DNA from: Acidobacteriota bacterium
GTDB lineage: Bacteria; Acidobacteriota; Terriglobia; Terriglobales; Acidobacteriaceae
Assembly: GCA_003225595.1 (NCBI GenBank)
Contig: QIAR01000057.1
Location: 1-25,581, forward strand
Direction of reading: 5' to 3'
DNA: 25,581 nucleotides
Below are positions 7,781 to 15,371 of the stretch, in pieces; the first letter of the stretch is position 1, and every line of letters begins with the position of its first letter. The notes beneath the pieces were generated by a model. The model saw only the letters and a list, made by a program, of their open reading frames with translations. It made no database searches and was not told where the DNA came from. Position numbers and translations under genes: made by a program.

Positions 7781-8536
7781 TTATCTTCCCGCGGCGAGCC
7801 GCGTGGCCAGGCGTTGTGGGAGATTGGCGGCGAGAATACGGTCCTGTGCAGCTTTCAAGTTGTAAGGCGTGCGATAAAAACTGACCACTTGAGCGTCGGA
7901 ATCATATACGGCGAAAGCCGCGCGCCAGTCGCTGTCGCGAGGTTGTCCCACTGACCCGGGATTAATCAGGTAGTGCATGCCATTCTGCAGCCGCCACTCG
8001 CTGGATTCCGCCTGACCCACAGTTTTGTAAGGTGGACGAAAGCTCTCATTCATATCTGCGTTCCCAGAAAAACCGCCCTGCAGATGGGTGTGTCCGAAAA
8101 ACGTGAGCGGCACCGAAAACGCAAGCAGGGGCTCGAGTGCATCCCGCACCGTGACCACGTATTCGTCTTCGTCAATGGGCGAACCGTGCACAAATTGGGC
8201 ACCCGGCAAACCGTCAATCCGGATCGGTCCCTGCGGCAGTCCGCGCAACCATTGCAGATTTTCGGGCGTAAGCTGTTCTCGTGTCCACAGAGCCGCCAAA
8301 CCGGCGATGGGATTGAAATCGTTCAGTTCCATCAGTCCGGCAGCGGCCTTGTCATGATTCCCACGCACGAAAAGGTTTCCCAGGCTTCGCGAGCGCTCGA
8401 TCACCTCATTCGGGCTGCCGCCGTAGCCCACGATGTCGCCGAGATTCACTACACGATCGTAAGGTGGCGCGGCAGCAAGGCAAGCTTCCAGCGCCTCAAG
8501 GTTGCCGTGGACGTCGCTGAGCAGAAGTATGTGCAC
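7781..8536 (-). CDS. Calcineurin-like metallophosphoesterase (YfcE/Metallophos_2 type)
   Basis: 251 residues from the GTG at 8536; the frame is open further upstream, but the extra 22 residues have no family match and the conserved fold begins at HILLLSDVHGN. Metal-binding motifs in order: D8-x-H10 (SDVHGN), GDIVGYG with D34, GNHD (N60, H61), FVHGSP, and GHTH near residue 150. These form the di-metal centre of phosphodiesterases. The substrate is unknown. A perfect TATAAT (8559-8564, minus strand) would start a transcript with a leader of about 15 nt. It ends ~130 bp before the RNase H gene, so joint transcription is possible but not shown. Confidence 0.88.
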   Translation of the reverse strand: MHILLLSDVHGNLEALEACLAAAPPYDRVVNLGDIVGYGGSPNEVIERSRSLGNLFVRGNHDKAAAGLMELNDFNPIAGLAALWTREQLTPENLQWLRGLPQGPIRIDGLPGAQFVHGSPIDEDEYVVTVRDALEPLLAFSVPLTFFGHTHLQGGFSGNADMNESFRPPYKTVGQAESSEWRLQNGMHYLINPGSVGQPRDSDWRAAFAVYDSDAQVVSFYRTPYNLKAAQDRILAANLPQRLATRLAAGR

Positions 8537-8558
8537 GGAGCACCAGGACAGACTGGGG

Positions 8559-8564
8559 ATTATA
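8559..8564 (-). promoter_or_regulatory. Consensus -10 box TATAAT for the metallophosphoesterase gene
   Basis: TATAAT on the minus strand ends 22 nt before the GTG start at 8536. A TTGTGC about 19 bp further upstream could be the -35. CTGGTG in the leader is at best a weak ribosome-binding site. Confidence 0.5.
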
Positions 8565-8696
8565 GACCTCAGGCGATGCGGAGGCACAACCGTCTTCGGC
8601 ATATTCGGAAATCAGAACAAATCGGGTTCGCGTGCCTAACCCGAGCGCTAAAGTGACATCGATGGCGTGAGCGTCCTCACTGCGGAATTGCATAAA

Positions 8697-8711
8697 CCGA
8701 GTTCGGCTCGG
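8697..8711 (-). terminator. Small hairpin downstream of the ABC ATPase gene
   Basis: On the minus strand CCGAG-CCGAA-CTCGG is followed by TTTATG, 48 bp past the ABC ATPase stop. It may be a weak terminator. Its sequence resembles the CCGAG...CTCGG palindromes at 15295-15344 and 17417-17433, so it may be a copy of a dispersed repeat. Confidence 0.4.
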
Positions 8712-8758
8712 CCGGGGGCAGGCGGGGGCGCCTCTCTACCGGTCATTCCATCCCACTG

Positions 8759-9886
<1,128 letters not shown>

Positions 9887-9892
9887 GCAATT

Positions 9893-9898
9893 ATCCTA
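9893..9898 (-). promoter_or_regulatory. -10-like box TAGGAT 6 nt before the ABC ATPase start
   Basis: On the minus strand TAGGAT is followed by AATTGC and then GTG at 9886; no Shine-Dalgarno sequence. It has the same geometry as the boxes at 3256, 4438 and 7656. Confidence 0.35.
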
Positions 9899-10106
9899 GC
9901 AGCGGCATGTAGACTGGCGGGTGCCTCGTCTGTTAAGGAAAGAAATCCGGTGGAATGACTGTCGTCCTCACCCGCTTGCTAGACACTTGTGCCCCGTCCG
10001 GCTAATGGCTAGCGATTACCACTATGCAACCCGCACATAGACGGAGATCGAAGTTGCTCGTTCCGACGTGAGAACCGACGAGCCAAGTCTTATCTCGCTT
10101 TTCGTT

Positions 10107-10949
10107 TTACTGTCCCAGGATCAGCGGCAGGCCGTTCTTGCTGTTTCCGATCACGACGACTTTCGAATTCACGCTTTTGGCCAGATTCTCGGTAGCTTCT
10201 ATTCCTTTCCACTCGAGAAGAGCCGGGCTGATGCCTTGAGCCACGATCTGCTGGAAATCGCGAATACCAGCCGCTTCGATCCGTTTGCGTTCTGCCTCCT
10301 GCTTTTCTTTTTGCAGCCGGAAGTTCATGGCCAGCGCTTCCTGCTCCGCCTGCTGCTTGGATTCAATAGATGTTTTGAGCGTGGTGGGCAGTTGAATGTC
10401 CCGCAACAAGATGCTCTCTACAAGGATGCCGCGCGCCCCGAGCAGATTTGAGAGCTGGTCCCGAACCTGTTTGGCCACCATCTCGCGCTCACCAGTATAG
10501 AGTGCATTAGCGCTGTGGGAAGCGGTCGCCTCGCGAATGGCTGCCCGGAGATTGGGTTCAATCAGTACGGTCAGGTAATTGGGCCCGATTTTCTGATAGA
10601 CCTCGGCCGCCTTCTCCGGATTGAGGTGGTAAATGAGGGACGTGTCAAGATTCATGACCAAGCCTTCGGCCGAGGGTACGCTCGCAGATTCCTTGATCTC
10701 TTGCGTCCGAATCGTGAGCTCATGATTTACCTTGAAGGGATTCACCAGGTGAATGCCTTCGGGCAGAACCTCTCCGGTCACACGCCCGAACAAAGTAAGC
10801 ACGCCGACATTGCCCGATTCGACTCGCGCCACCGAGGCGAACAGCAGGATCACAAACAGGAATCCGGCGATTCCCAGTCCAATGAGCCGCGCGAAAGGAT
10901 TTCCGTTCACATTGATGACCTTGCCCCGAGCGTCACCATATATTGTCAT
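10107..10949 (-). CDS. SPFH/prohibitin-family membrane protein
   Basis: 280 residues. A short cytoplasmic N-terminus is followed by one membrane helix (~22-40, LIGLGIAGFLFVILLFASV), the SPFH/Band 7 domain (~45-210: VGVLTLFGRVTGEVLPEGIHLVNPF, IKESASVPSAEGLVMNLDTSLIYHL, LRAAIREATASHSANALYTGERE) and a helical region rich in Glu, Gln and Lys (SKQQAEQEALAMNFRLQKEKQEAERKRIEA) typical of the prohibitin coiled coil. Prohibitin-type proteins form large membrane-anchored rings and often modulate FtsH or organise membrane domains; no ftsH is in view. The start is well defined: GGGGAGGA lies ~8 nt before the ATG, one of the few canonical ribosome-binding sites on this strand. Likely a single-gene transcript. 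Confidence 0.9.
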   Translation of the reverse strand: MTIYGDARGKVINVNGNPFARLIGLGIAGFLFVILLFASVARVESGNVGVLTLFGRVTGEVLPEGIHLVNPFKVNHELTIRTQEIKESASVPSAEGLVMNLDTSLIYHLNPEKAAEVYQKIGPNYLTVLIEPNLRAAIREATASHSANALYTGEREMVAKQVRDQLSNLLGARGILVESILLRDIQLPTTLKTSIESKQQAEQEALAMNFRLQKEKQEAERKRIEAAGIRDFQQIVAQGISPALLEWKGIEATENLAKSVNSKVVVIGNSKNGLPLILGQ

Positions 10950-10969
10950 GATAGTTCCTCCCCAACCCG

Positions 10970-10999
10970 ATTCTAGGTCGGTGGGGGCTCCAGCCGTAA
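10970..10999 (-). promoter_or_regulatory. Promoter of the SPFH gene
   Basis: On the minus strand TAGAAT (10975-10970) serves as a -10 box with TTACGG (10999-10994) 18 bp upstream. Transcription would start ~14 nt before the ATG, giving a short leader that contains the GGGGAGGA ribosome-binding site. Confidence 0.45.
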
Positions 11000-11305
11000 G
11001 TGACTTTCCGGAGCACCAAATCTCAAGGTCATCCGGGCGGTCCTCTAAAACACCAGCCCCGCTCGGCTCGGCGCTTCTTGGCCCACTCCCGCGCCATTCA
11101 CCGACTACGTTGAGATTTCCACATTGTGATTTCTTGCCAAAATGTCGCTATATCTCAGGGTACGCGTAAGAAAAACTGTCAAAACTGCCCCTACCGCAGA
11201 CACTGCTAAAGATTCAGGCACAGGTTTGCACCAGTTCTGTAGCAGGGGTATGTGGACGGGCTGCACTTGATTGCATCGCAAGGAGATAGAATTCTGCGTT
11301 TTTCA
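11000..11305. other. Gene-free stretch, no feature recognised
   Basis: No credible coding region, RNA gene or long repeat seen on either strand. It is the upstream flank of the SPFH gene. Frames that stay open here (for example 11206-11403, minus) have no homologue that I recognise and run into the structured element that follows. Confidence 0.5.
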
Positions 11306-11339
11306 TTGACTCCCAAAATGGGAAGCGTAAAAAGGAAAT

Positions 11340-11683
11340 CGTTCTTTGACACGTTCTGAGGTTTTCCCGGTTGGTGTGGCGTCCGGGGCTCGAGCCAGGT
11401 CACCTTTACTCACTCACTGCAAAGTGAGGGCTGAAGGAGGGCCGGTGAGGGTCTATAGCAAAGCGCTGGTCGAGGCGAACAGTAAGAACTAGAGGTCAAA
11501 GGCAGGATAGAGTTCCGAGGCGTTAAGCAGGTTTATCCGGTTGGCGGTAAGCCCGGAGCCCGAGCAAGGATCGCGCGCAGCAACCCGCAAGGGAAGCAGC
11601 GAGGGCAGGTCGGCAAGGGTCTAAAGCGAGCTACTGGCCGAGAGGAATGAGCTTGACATCACCTCGGAACTCTTATTTTTTCG
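11340..11683 (+). ncRNA. Candidate structured non-coding RNA made of two tandem homologous domains
   Basis: Two diverged copies, A (~11353-11511) and B (~11512-11673), share ordered blocks: GTTCTGAGG/GTTCCGAGG, CCGGTTGG/CCGGTTGG, GGGTCTATAGC/GGGTCTAAAGC and CTGGTCGAG/CTGGCCGAG, at offsets of 159-170 bp. Copy A folds as one nested hairpin: CTCGAGCCAG (11389-11398) with CTGGTCGAG (11466-11474, one bulge), TCACC (11400-11404) with GGTGA (11444-11448), CTCACT (11413-11418) with AGTGAG (11423-11428), capped by GCAA. Copy B is closed by a perfect 12-bp stem (11509-11520 with 11662-11673) and capped by CCC-GCAA-GGG (11584-11593). Different stem sequences with the same GCAA loop argue for RNA structure on the + strand. 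A T-run follows the last stem. A weak promoter (TTGACT 11306-11311, 16 bp, TAAAAA 11328-11333) precedes it. It matches no RNA family I know. Confidence 0.5.
11662..11681 (+). terminator. Terminator-like 3' stem and T-run of the candidate RNA
   Basis: CCTCGGAACTCT (11662-11673) is the 3' arm of a perfect 12-bp inverted repeat with 11509-11520 and is followed by TATTTTTT. The 3' arm could also pair with GTTCTGAGG of copy A (11353-11361, nine pairs with one G-U), so the stem may switch partners. The loop is far longer than in an ordinary terminator. Confidence 0.45.
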
Positions 11684-11805
11684 GGCAGTTCTCAAGTTGC
11701 CAGTTTTCTCGTTACTCTTCCTCCCGGCAATGTCAATGTATGGAAAGCCGCCCTCGTCTGTGCGAGCTCCAGCGCTGGCTCGGCTATTCTTGCAGTCCGC
11801 TGGTG

Positions 11806-12429
11806 TCAGATCGTTGCGGATCCCCGTTTGCTTCGAATCTGGCGAATTATCAGCCATATCGCCAACCCAACCGCGACCGCTACCAGAATCCAATGAAAAT
11901 GCTGGCGAAAGAGTTCCACCGTGAAGTGCACGAACTGCGGGCCGAATCTGATCGTCAGTAGTGCAAGCAGAAGAAATCGCACGAAGCGACCGGCAAAAAT
12001 TGCCAGCAGAAAATGACTGTAACGCATTTCGAAGATCGCGGCCGCCAGTACGAAGAGCTTAAAGGGGGTGGGCGGAGGCAGCATGGCAGGGAACATCAAC
12101 GCCCAAAATTCATGTCGATCAAAAGACGCGCGGATCTTCTCGAACCGTCCCGGTGAAATCCTGTCCCGGAGGAGAACTTCCCCACCTTTGTATCCGATCA
12201 CGTACAACGCCGAGCTGCCTACAGCAGACCCTGCGGAAGCCAGAATCACGTAGAGCAGAAAGTGGGCTCGGTCCTGGTAAACGTAGCCCGCTATCACGGC
12301 GTCCACGGGAAGGCCCATAAATGACCCGTCCATGGCGGTGACAACGAAAACGCCCCACACGCCCAGCGGCTTGAGGAGTGCCCAGATCCACGCGGTGTAG
12401 CGCGACAGGATGTGCTTTATCGTGTGCAA
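11806..12429 (-). CDS. DedA/VTT-family membrane protein
   Basis: 207 residues. The fold is that of the VTT (SNARE-associated, DedA/YqaA) family: an N-terminal re-entrant region (GVWGVFVVTAMDGSFMGLPVDAVIAGYV), the glycine-rich segment ILASAGSAVGSSALYVIGYKGG, the conserved core MFPAMLPPPTPFKLFVLAAA, FLLAIFAGRFVRFLLLAL and a final membrane helix ending in basic residues. Family members act as lipid scramblases or flippases and in proton-dependent membrane homeostasis; the exact substrate here is unknown. The only usable start is TTG at 12429, because a TAA lies four codons upstream in frame. AT-rich boxes (TAAACT, GCTAAT) sit 5-11 nt before it with no Shine-Dalgarno sequence. Confidence 0.85.
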   Translation of the reverse strand: MHTIKHILSRYTAWIWALLKPLGVWGVFVVTAMDGSFMGLPVDAVIAGYVYQDRAHFLLYVILASAGSAVGSSALYVIGYKGGEVLLRDRISPGRFEKIRASFDRHEFWALMFPAMLPPPTPFKLFVLAAAIFEMRYSHFLLAIFAGRFVRFLLLALLTIRFGPQFVHFTVELFRQHFHWILVAVAVGLAIWLIIRQIRSKRGSATI

Positions 12430-12517
12430 GGGGAATTAGCAGTTTACGTGAAGGGCAGCAGACGCGTCAGGGGCGGACACTCTGACAGACTAAACAGCAG
12501 AGACTTGGCTTGGCCGT

Positions 12518-12540
12518 GGACGGCAGAGGGCGCCCGTCTC
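12518..12540. repeat. Copy of the GACGGGC...GCCCGTC palindromic repeat
   Basis: GGACGGCAGAGGGCGCCCGTCT between mogA and the DedA gene resembles the hairpin at 21273-21292 and the segments inside ispE (17436-17457) and the ABC ATPase (9741-9764). It lies 28 bp beyond the mogA stop and can fold as GACGG...CCGTC on the minus strand, so it may also help end mogA transcription. Confidence 0.4.
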
Positions 12541-12567
12541 ACGTAAGTGCCACTGTGATCTGTGTGG

Positions 12568-13077
12568 CTAAGGATGCTTCGTGTTGCCGCTCAACAACTC
12601 CAGCGCATGCGGCAACAGATCAATGACTGCTTCCAGAGATTCAATCGCGCCTATAGGGCTTCCAGGGAGGTTCAAGATCACCACTTTGCCCCGGGCGCCG
12701 CACGTAGCCCGGCTCAAGGCGGCAAGTGGAGTTTTCTTCCCGCCTTCGAAGCGCATCCGTTCCGCCACGCCTTCCAATAGGCGCTCGCAGACAGCCCGCG
12801 TCGCCTCTGGAGTTACATCGCGCGGCGCAATGCCCGTGCCACCCGTCGTTACTATCAGCCGGGCATTCTCGCTGAGTTGCATAAGGGTGTTCTGGATGTA
12901 AATTTGTTCATCGGGGACGACTTGCCGGGCCACAACCTGAAACCCGCGTTTTTCGAGCGCCTCGGCCACCGCCGGTCCGGAGAGGTCATCTCGTTCGGCA
13001 CGTGAGCAGGCATCGCTGACCGTGACAACCGCGGCAGTGAACGGCCCAGGTGACATATCAGGTGTCGAGGAGGACAT
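12568..13077 (-). CDS. mogA: MogA/MoaB-family molybdenum cofactor protein (molybdopterin adenylyltransferase)
   Basis: 169 residues from the ATG at 13077 (AGGAAGAGG just upstream); an ATG at 13056, 2 nt after the response-regulator stop, is an alternative. The MoCF fold is complete: AAVVTVSDACSRAERDDLSGP, VVPDEQIYIQNTLMQL, LIVTTGGTGIAPRDVTPEAT (the TTGGTG molybdopterin/ATP site), ERMRFEGGKKTPLAALSRA and VVILNLPGSPIGAIESL with the conserved NLPGSP. MogA adenylates molybdopterin before molybdate insertion. With the 13077 start it overlaps the response-regulator gene by 20 bp, so the two are translationally coupled; moaC is two genes upstream. The C-terminal end is normal. Confidence 0.9.
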   Translation of the reverse strand: MSSSTPDMSPGPFTAAVVTVSDACSRAERDDLSGPAVAEALEKRGFQVVARQVVPDEQIYIQNTLMQLSENARLIVTTGGTGIAPRDVTPEATRAVCERLLEGVAERMRFEGGKKTPLAALSRATCGARGKVVILNLPGSPIGAIESLEAVIDLLPHALELLSGNTKHP

Positions 13078-13819
13078 CCTCTTCCTCTGTCTGGCCGACA
13101 TCGCGCCTGGATTCGTCGAGTAGGCGCAGGCCTTCCATGAGCAGACCCTGAGTGCGCAGGCGGGTGGTCTGCACAGTCGTTTTGCCTTCGAAGTCGATCT
13201 GGAAATTGCCCCCCATCCAGCGGAGTACTTTGAAGACAGCCTCATCACCAGTCAGCGAGCCGTACGCCGCGTGAACGACCTGACCTTCGGTGAAATATAT
13301 TTCGCACCGCTCTTTTTCGTTGGTCAGCGTGAGCAGGCAGCTTTTGCGGCCCATCTCCAGCGACTGCACCAGGTCAATCACGTTCATTTGTGACAGGCTG
13401 CCGCGCAATACGCCGTTCGTGGATCCGGCCCTGGCCATCTTCTCCAGCGCAATCTTGTCGATGACCCGCTTGATGCGGTGGGTAGCGTCTTTCAGAAAAA
13501 AAGGCTTCTCAACGAAATCGTCGGCGGGATCCTGTTGTGACAGCTTCTCGCTGATGTCGTTTTTGGTAGCGAGCAGGACAACGGAGACACCGGCAGTGGC
13601 GGGACGGCTCTTGAGCTTCTCCACAAGTTGGCGGCCGTCCATGCCGGGCATCCGGTAATCACTGACCAACAGGTCAGGGGGATCGTCCACCGCTTTGAGC
13701 AGCGCATCTGCCCCGTCGGTGGCGGTGGAGACAATGGCCAGTGGCGAAAGAGACTGCCGCAGCATTCCCAGCACCATGGGGTTGTCATCCACCAGTAGGA
13801 TTTTGACGTTACTGGACAT
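13058..13819 (-). CDS. Response regulator with DUF4388 (PATAN-type) output domain
   Basis: 253 residues. The receiver domain (~5-125) has D11-D12, phosphoacceptor D54 in LLVSDYRMPGMDG, T85 and K105 in FVEKPFF, so it is expected to be phosphorylated. After a linker (DKIALEKMARAGSTNG), residues ~137-235 match DUF4388/PATAN: LRGSLSQMNVIDLVQSLEMGRKSCLLTLTNEKERCEIYFTEGQVVHAAYGSLTGDEAVFKVLRWMGGNFQIDF. PATAN domains are linked to protein interaction in twitching, predation and gliding signalling; there is no DNA-binding domain. No histidine kinase is adjacent. The gene lies between moaC and mogA, overlapping mogA by 20 bp and, with the frameshifted moaC frame, overlapping moaC by 11 bp. Its role in that operon is unknown. 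Confidence 0.9.
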   Translation of the reverse strand: MSSNVKILLVDDNPMVLGMLRQSLSPLAIVSTATDGADALLKAVDDPPDLLVSDYRMPGMDGRQLVEKLKSRPATAGVSVVLLATKNDISEKLSQQDPADDFVEKPFFLKDATHRIKRVIDKIALEKMARAGSTNGVLRGSLSQMNVIDLVQSLEMGRKSCLLTLTNEKERCEIYFTEGQVVHAAYGSLTGDEAVFKVLRWMGGNFQIDFEGKTTVQTTRLRTQGLLMEGLRLLDESRRDVGQTEEEDVLLDT

Positions 13820-13827
13820 ACGAACCG

Positions 13828-14333
13828 TTATTCCCGCGTTTTCTGCTCCCGCTTCCTGGGGCGCACATAGTCGCCGCTCTTGCCGCCCGATTTGCGTTCC
13901 AACAGGATTTCCCGGATTTCGATTCCCTTATCGAGAGCTTTGCACATGTCGTATACATGTCGTATACAGTGAGGGCGGCGACGCTAGCCGCGACGAGCGC
14001 CTCCATCTCCACGCCTGTACCGGCCGTAGTTTTAACTTTTGAGGTAACAGCGACGCCATTCTCGCACAGCCGCATACGTACATCAACGTGGGAGAGCGGC
14101 AGCGGATGGCACATGGGGATCAGCTCTGCCGTGCGCTTGGCCGCCATGATGCCCGCCAATCGAGCCACTTCCAGCGGATCGCCTTTGGGATTCTGCGGCA
14201 GTGCTTCCAGCACGTCGCGATTCATGGCCACGAAGGCGCTGGCCTCCGCCTCGCGTTCCGTGGCGGACTTGGTGGAGACGTCGACCATTCGCGCCCGGCC
14301 CGCGCGATCGTAATGGGAGAGCTTTCTGGCCAT
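13828..14333 (-). pseudogene. moaC: Cyclic pyranopterin monophosphate synthase, frameshifted by an 11-bp duplication
   Basis: MoaC makes cyclic pyranopterin monophosphate in molybdenum cofactor synthesis. The first ~130 residues are normal: LSHYDRAGRARMVDVSTKSATEREAEA, KGDPLEVARLAGIMAAKRTAELIPMCHPLPLSHVDV, TTAGTGVEMEALVAASVAALTVYDM. At YDM an 11-bp unit (ATGTCGTATAC on the + strand) occurs twice in a row at 13946-13967. The extra copy shifts the frame, and translation continues as YTTCAKLSIRESKSG... to a stop at 13809. Removing one copy restores YDMCKALDKGIEIREI, the KSGGKSGDYV motif and a stop at 13828, 8 nt before the response-regulator start. The lost part includes the Lys of YDMCKA, which is essential in characterised MoaC enzymes. 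Either a real recent mutation or a sequence error. The start is ATG at 14333, with TAAGAT 14 nt upstream. Confidence 0.9.
13946..13967. repeat. 11-bp perfect tandem duplication inside moaC
   Basis: ATGTCGTATAC occupies 13946-13956 and again 13957-13967. Eleven is not a multiple of three, so the duplication is the direct cause of the moaC frameshift. The pattern is typical of replication slippage. Confidence 0.95.
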
Positions 14334-14393
14334 CTTGGAACGGAACTATCTTACATGGACGGCATACTTAGAAAACTCACCACCCAGACGCAA

Positions 14394-15263
14394 TCATTTC
14401 ACCGCGCCTCGAACTCCCACCAGCTCGCGGTGTCTCGCCCGCGCTGCCTCTACCACCGCTCGGAAGATCGCTCGCGACCGTTCATCCTGATCCACCGAGC
14501 GCTCCGGGTGCCACTGTACGGCTAAAACAAAATGATCAGCCGAAGTTCCTTCGAGCGCCTCGATGACGCCATCGTCGGGACAGTGTGCCACGACCCGCAG
14601 CCCGTCTCCGACTGCATCAGCCGCCTGGTGATGGCTGGAATTGACCGGGATCAGCATAGCTTTGCCCTCAGAAGCTGCAGCCGGCGGTTCTTGATCGGCG
14701 CTTTTGGCGCGACTGAAGACGTGCCCTTCCCGGTCCAGGGGGCTGAGGCCGTGCTCTTGCCCAACCGCGCCGTTCACAATTGTCGCCAGCGTCGATCCTA
14801 GATCCACCACGACGGCATGCGCCACCGGCACGTTTCGTCCTGCAGCGTGGTTCACTCGCCGTTTTTCCAGCGGCAGACATTCCGCCAAGTCCTGGATCAG
14901 CGTTCCCGTCCGATACACATTCAAAATCTGCAAGCCATAACAGATGCCGAGGACCGGTTTGCGCATGTTGTAGGCATCCTGAAGCAGCAGTTCGTCGACC
15001 GTGTCACGCTTCGGATCGGCCTCCGCTGTGCTGGGATGCCGTGAGGCTTCATATTTGGCGGGATCCACATCGGCTCGGCTGCCGGGCAATAACACCGCGT
15101 CACAACGCTCGATGATTTTCATGATTTCGGAAGGAGCCTTGTCCAGCGGGATGCGAACCGGCTCTCCTCCTGCCATTTCCACAGCGCGTTCATATTGTGG
15201 CAGGGAACGCGCGACATATTCGGGATCGGAATGCGGGATGGGAATGGCGATTCGTGGTGGCAT
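14394..15263 (-). CDS. Class I glutamine amidotransferase-like peptidase C26 (PuuD-type)
   Basis: 289 residues. The fold is that of gamma-glutamyl-GABA hydrolases: IAIPIPHSDPEYVARSLPQYERAVEMAGGEPVRIPL, AVLLPGSRADVDPAKY, DELLLQDAYNMRKPVLGICYGLQILNV with nucleophile C108, IPVNSSHHQA and AVQWHPER with H252 and E254. It should hydrolyse a gamma-glutamyl amide bond; the physiological substrate is unknown and no polyamine genes are nearby. Residues ~170-203 (HGLSPLDREGHVFSRAKSAD and onward) are extra relative to the family, and the DNA at 14706-14726 is an 18-of-21 match to a hairpin inside ispE, so this segment appears repeat-derived. A TAAAAT box ends 9 nt before the ATG with no Shine-Dalgarno sequence. 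It is probably the first gene of the operon with moaC. Confidence 0.85.
   Translation of the reverse strand: MPPRIAIPIPHSDPEYVARSLPQYERAVEMAGGEPVRIPLDKAPSEIMKIIERCDAVLLPGSRADVDPAKYEASRHPSTAEADPKRDTVDELLLQDAYNMRKPVLGICYGLQILNVYRTGTLIQDLAECLPLEKRRVNHAAGRNVPVAHAVVVDLGSTLATIVNGAVGQEHGLSPLDREGHVFSRAKSADQEPPAAASEGKAMLIPVNSSHHQAADAVGDGLRVVAHCPDDGVIEALEGTSADHFVLAVQWHPERSVDQDERSRAIFRAVVEAARARHRELVGVRGAVK
14651..14756 (-). repeat. In-frame repeat-derived segment inside the C26 amidotransferase gene
   Basis: About 35 codons around GHVFSRAKSADQEPPAAASE. The core 14706-14726 (+ strand begins GGCGCGACTGAAGACGTG) matches the palindrome GGCACGACTGAAGTCGTG seen in complement inside ispE (17351-17366), where it encodes GHDFSRA. 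The segment lies in a loop between two conserved blocks, and the reading frame is kept. Confidence 0.5.
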
Positions 15264-15272
15264 GACTAGTTC

Positions 15273-15278
15273 ATTTTA
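15273..15278 (-). promoter_or_regulatory. -10 box TAAAAT of the amidotransferase-moaC operon
   Basis: On the minus strand TAAAAT (five of six matches) ends 9 nt before the ATG at 15263, so the mRNA would have a leader of 0-3 nt. Confidence 0.4.
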
Positions 15279-15294
15279 AATGGAGAACGGTTGA

Positions 15295-15344
15295 GCCGAG
15301 CCAAGCTCGGCCTGGATAGCCGAGGGCGTGCTGTGCCCACTCGG
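15295..15344. repeat. Two adjacent CCGAG...CTCGG palindromes
   Basis: GCCGAGC-CAA-GCTCGGC (15295-15311) is a perfect 7-bp hairpin, and CCGAG...CTCGG (15320-15344, with an inner GGC/GCC pairing) follows. They lie downstream of the small membrane gene and upstream of the amidotransferase promoter, and resemble palindromes at 7141-7158, 8697-8711 and 17417-17433. Confidence 0.5.
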
Positions 15345-15371
15345 TTCGTGCAGGCTAAACCGGCTCACCTT

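Noticed and set aside
11371..11400. Minus-strand tRNA-like 3' end (T-arm CCTGG-CTCGAGC-CCCGG followed by ...ACACCA)
   Set aside because: No matching acceptor 5' strand, D arm or 7-nt anticodon loop is found at the expected distance. The same bases are explained by the copy A hairpin.
11206..11403. Minus-strand open frame of 65 codons
   Set aside because: Unlikely composition, no ribosome-binding site, and it overlaps the structured element.
11521..11530. GTTAAGC resembling an integron attC core site
   Set aside because: No inverse core site, no integrase and no cassette array nearby; a 7-bp degenerate match is expected by chance.
11572..11605. Apical part of copy B (CCCGCAAGGGAAGCAGC) resembles bacterial SRP RNA
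   Set aside because: The 3' side GGAAGCAGC fits, but the 5' side lacks the CAGG of the conserved SRP symmetric loop, and the flanking blocks are duplicated in copy A, which SRP RNA is not.
13809..13827. Taking the moaC stop at 13809 as the natural end
   Set aside because: The last ~45 residues are unlike MoaC, while the alternative frame after the duplication encodes the family's C-terminus.
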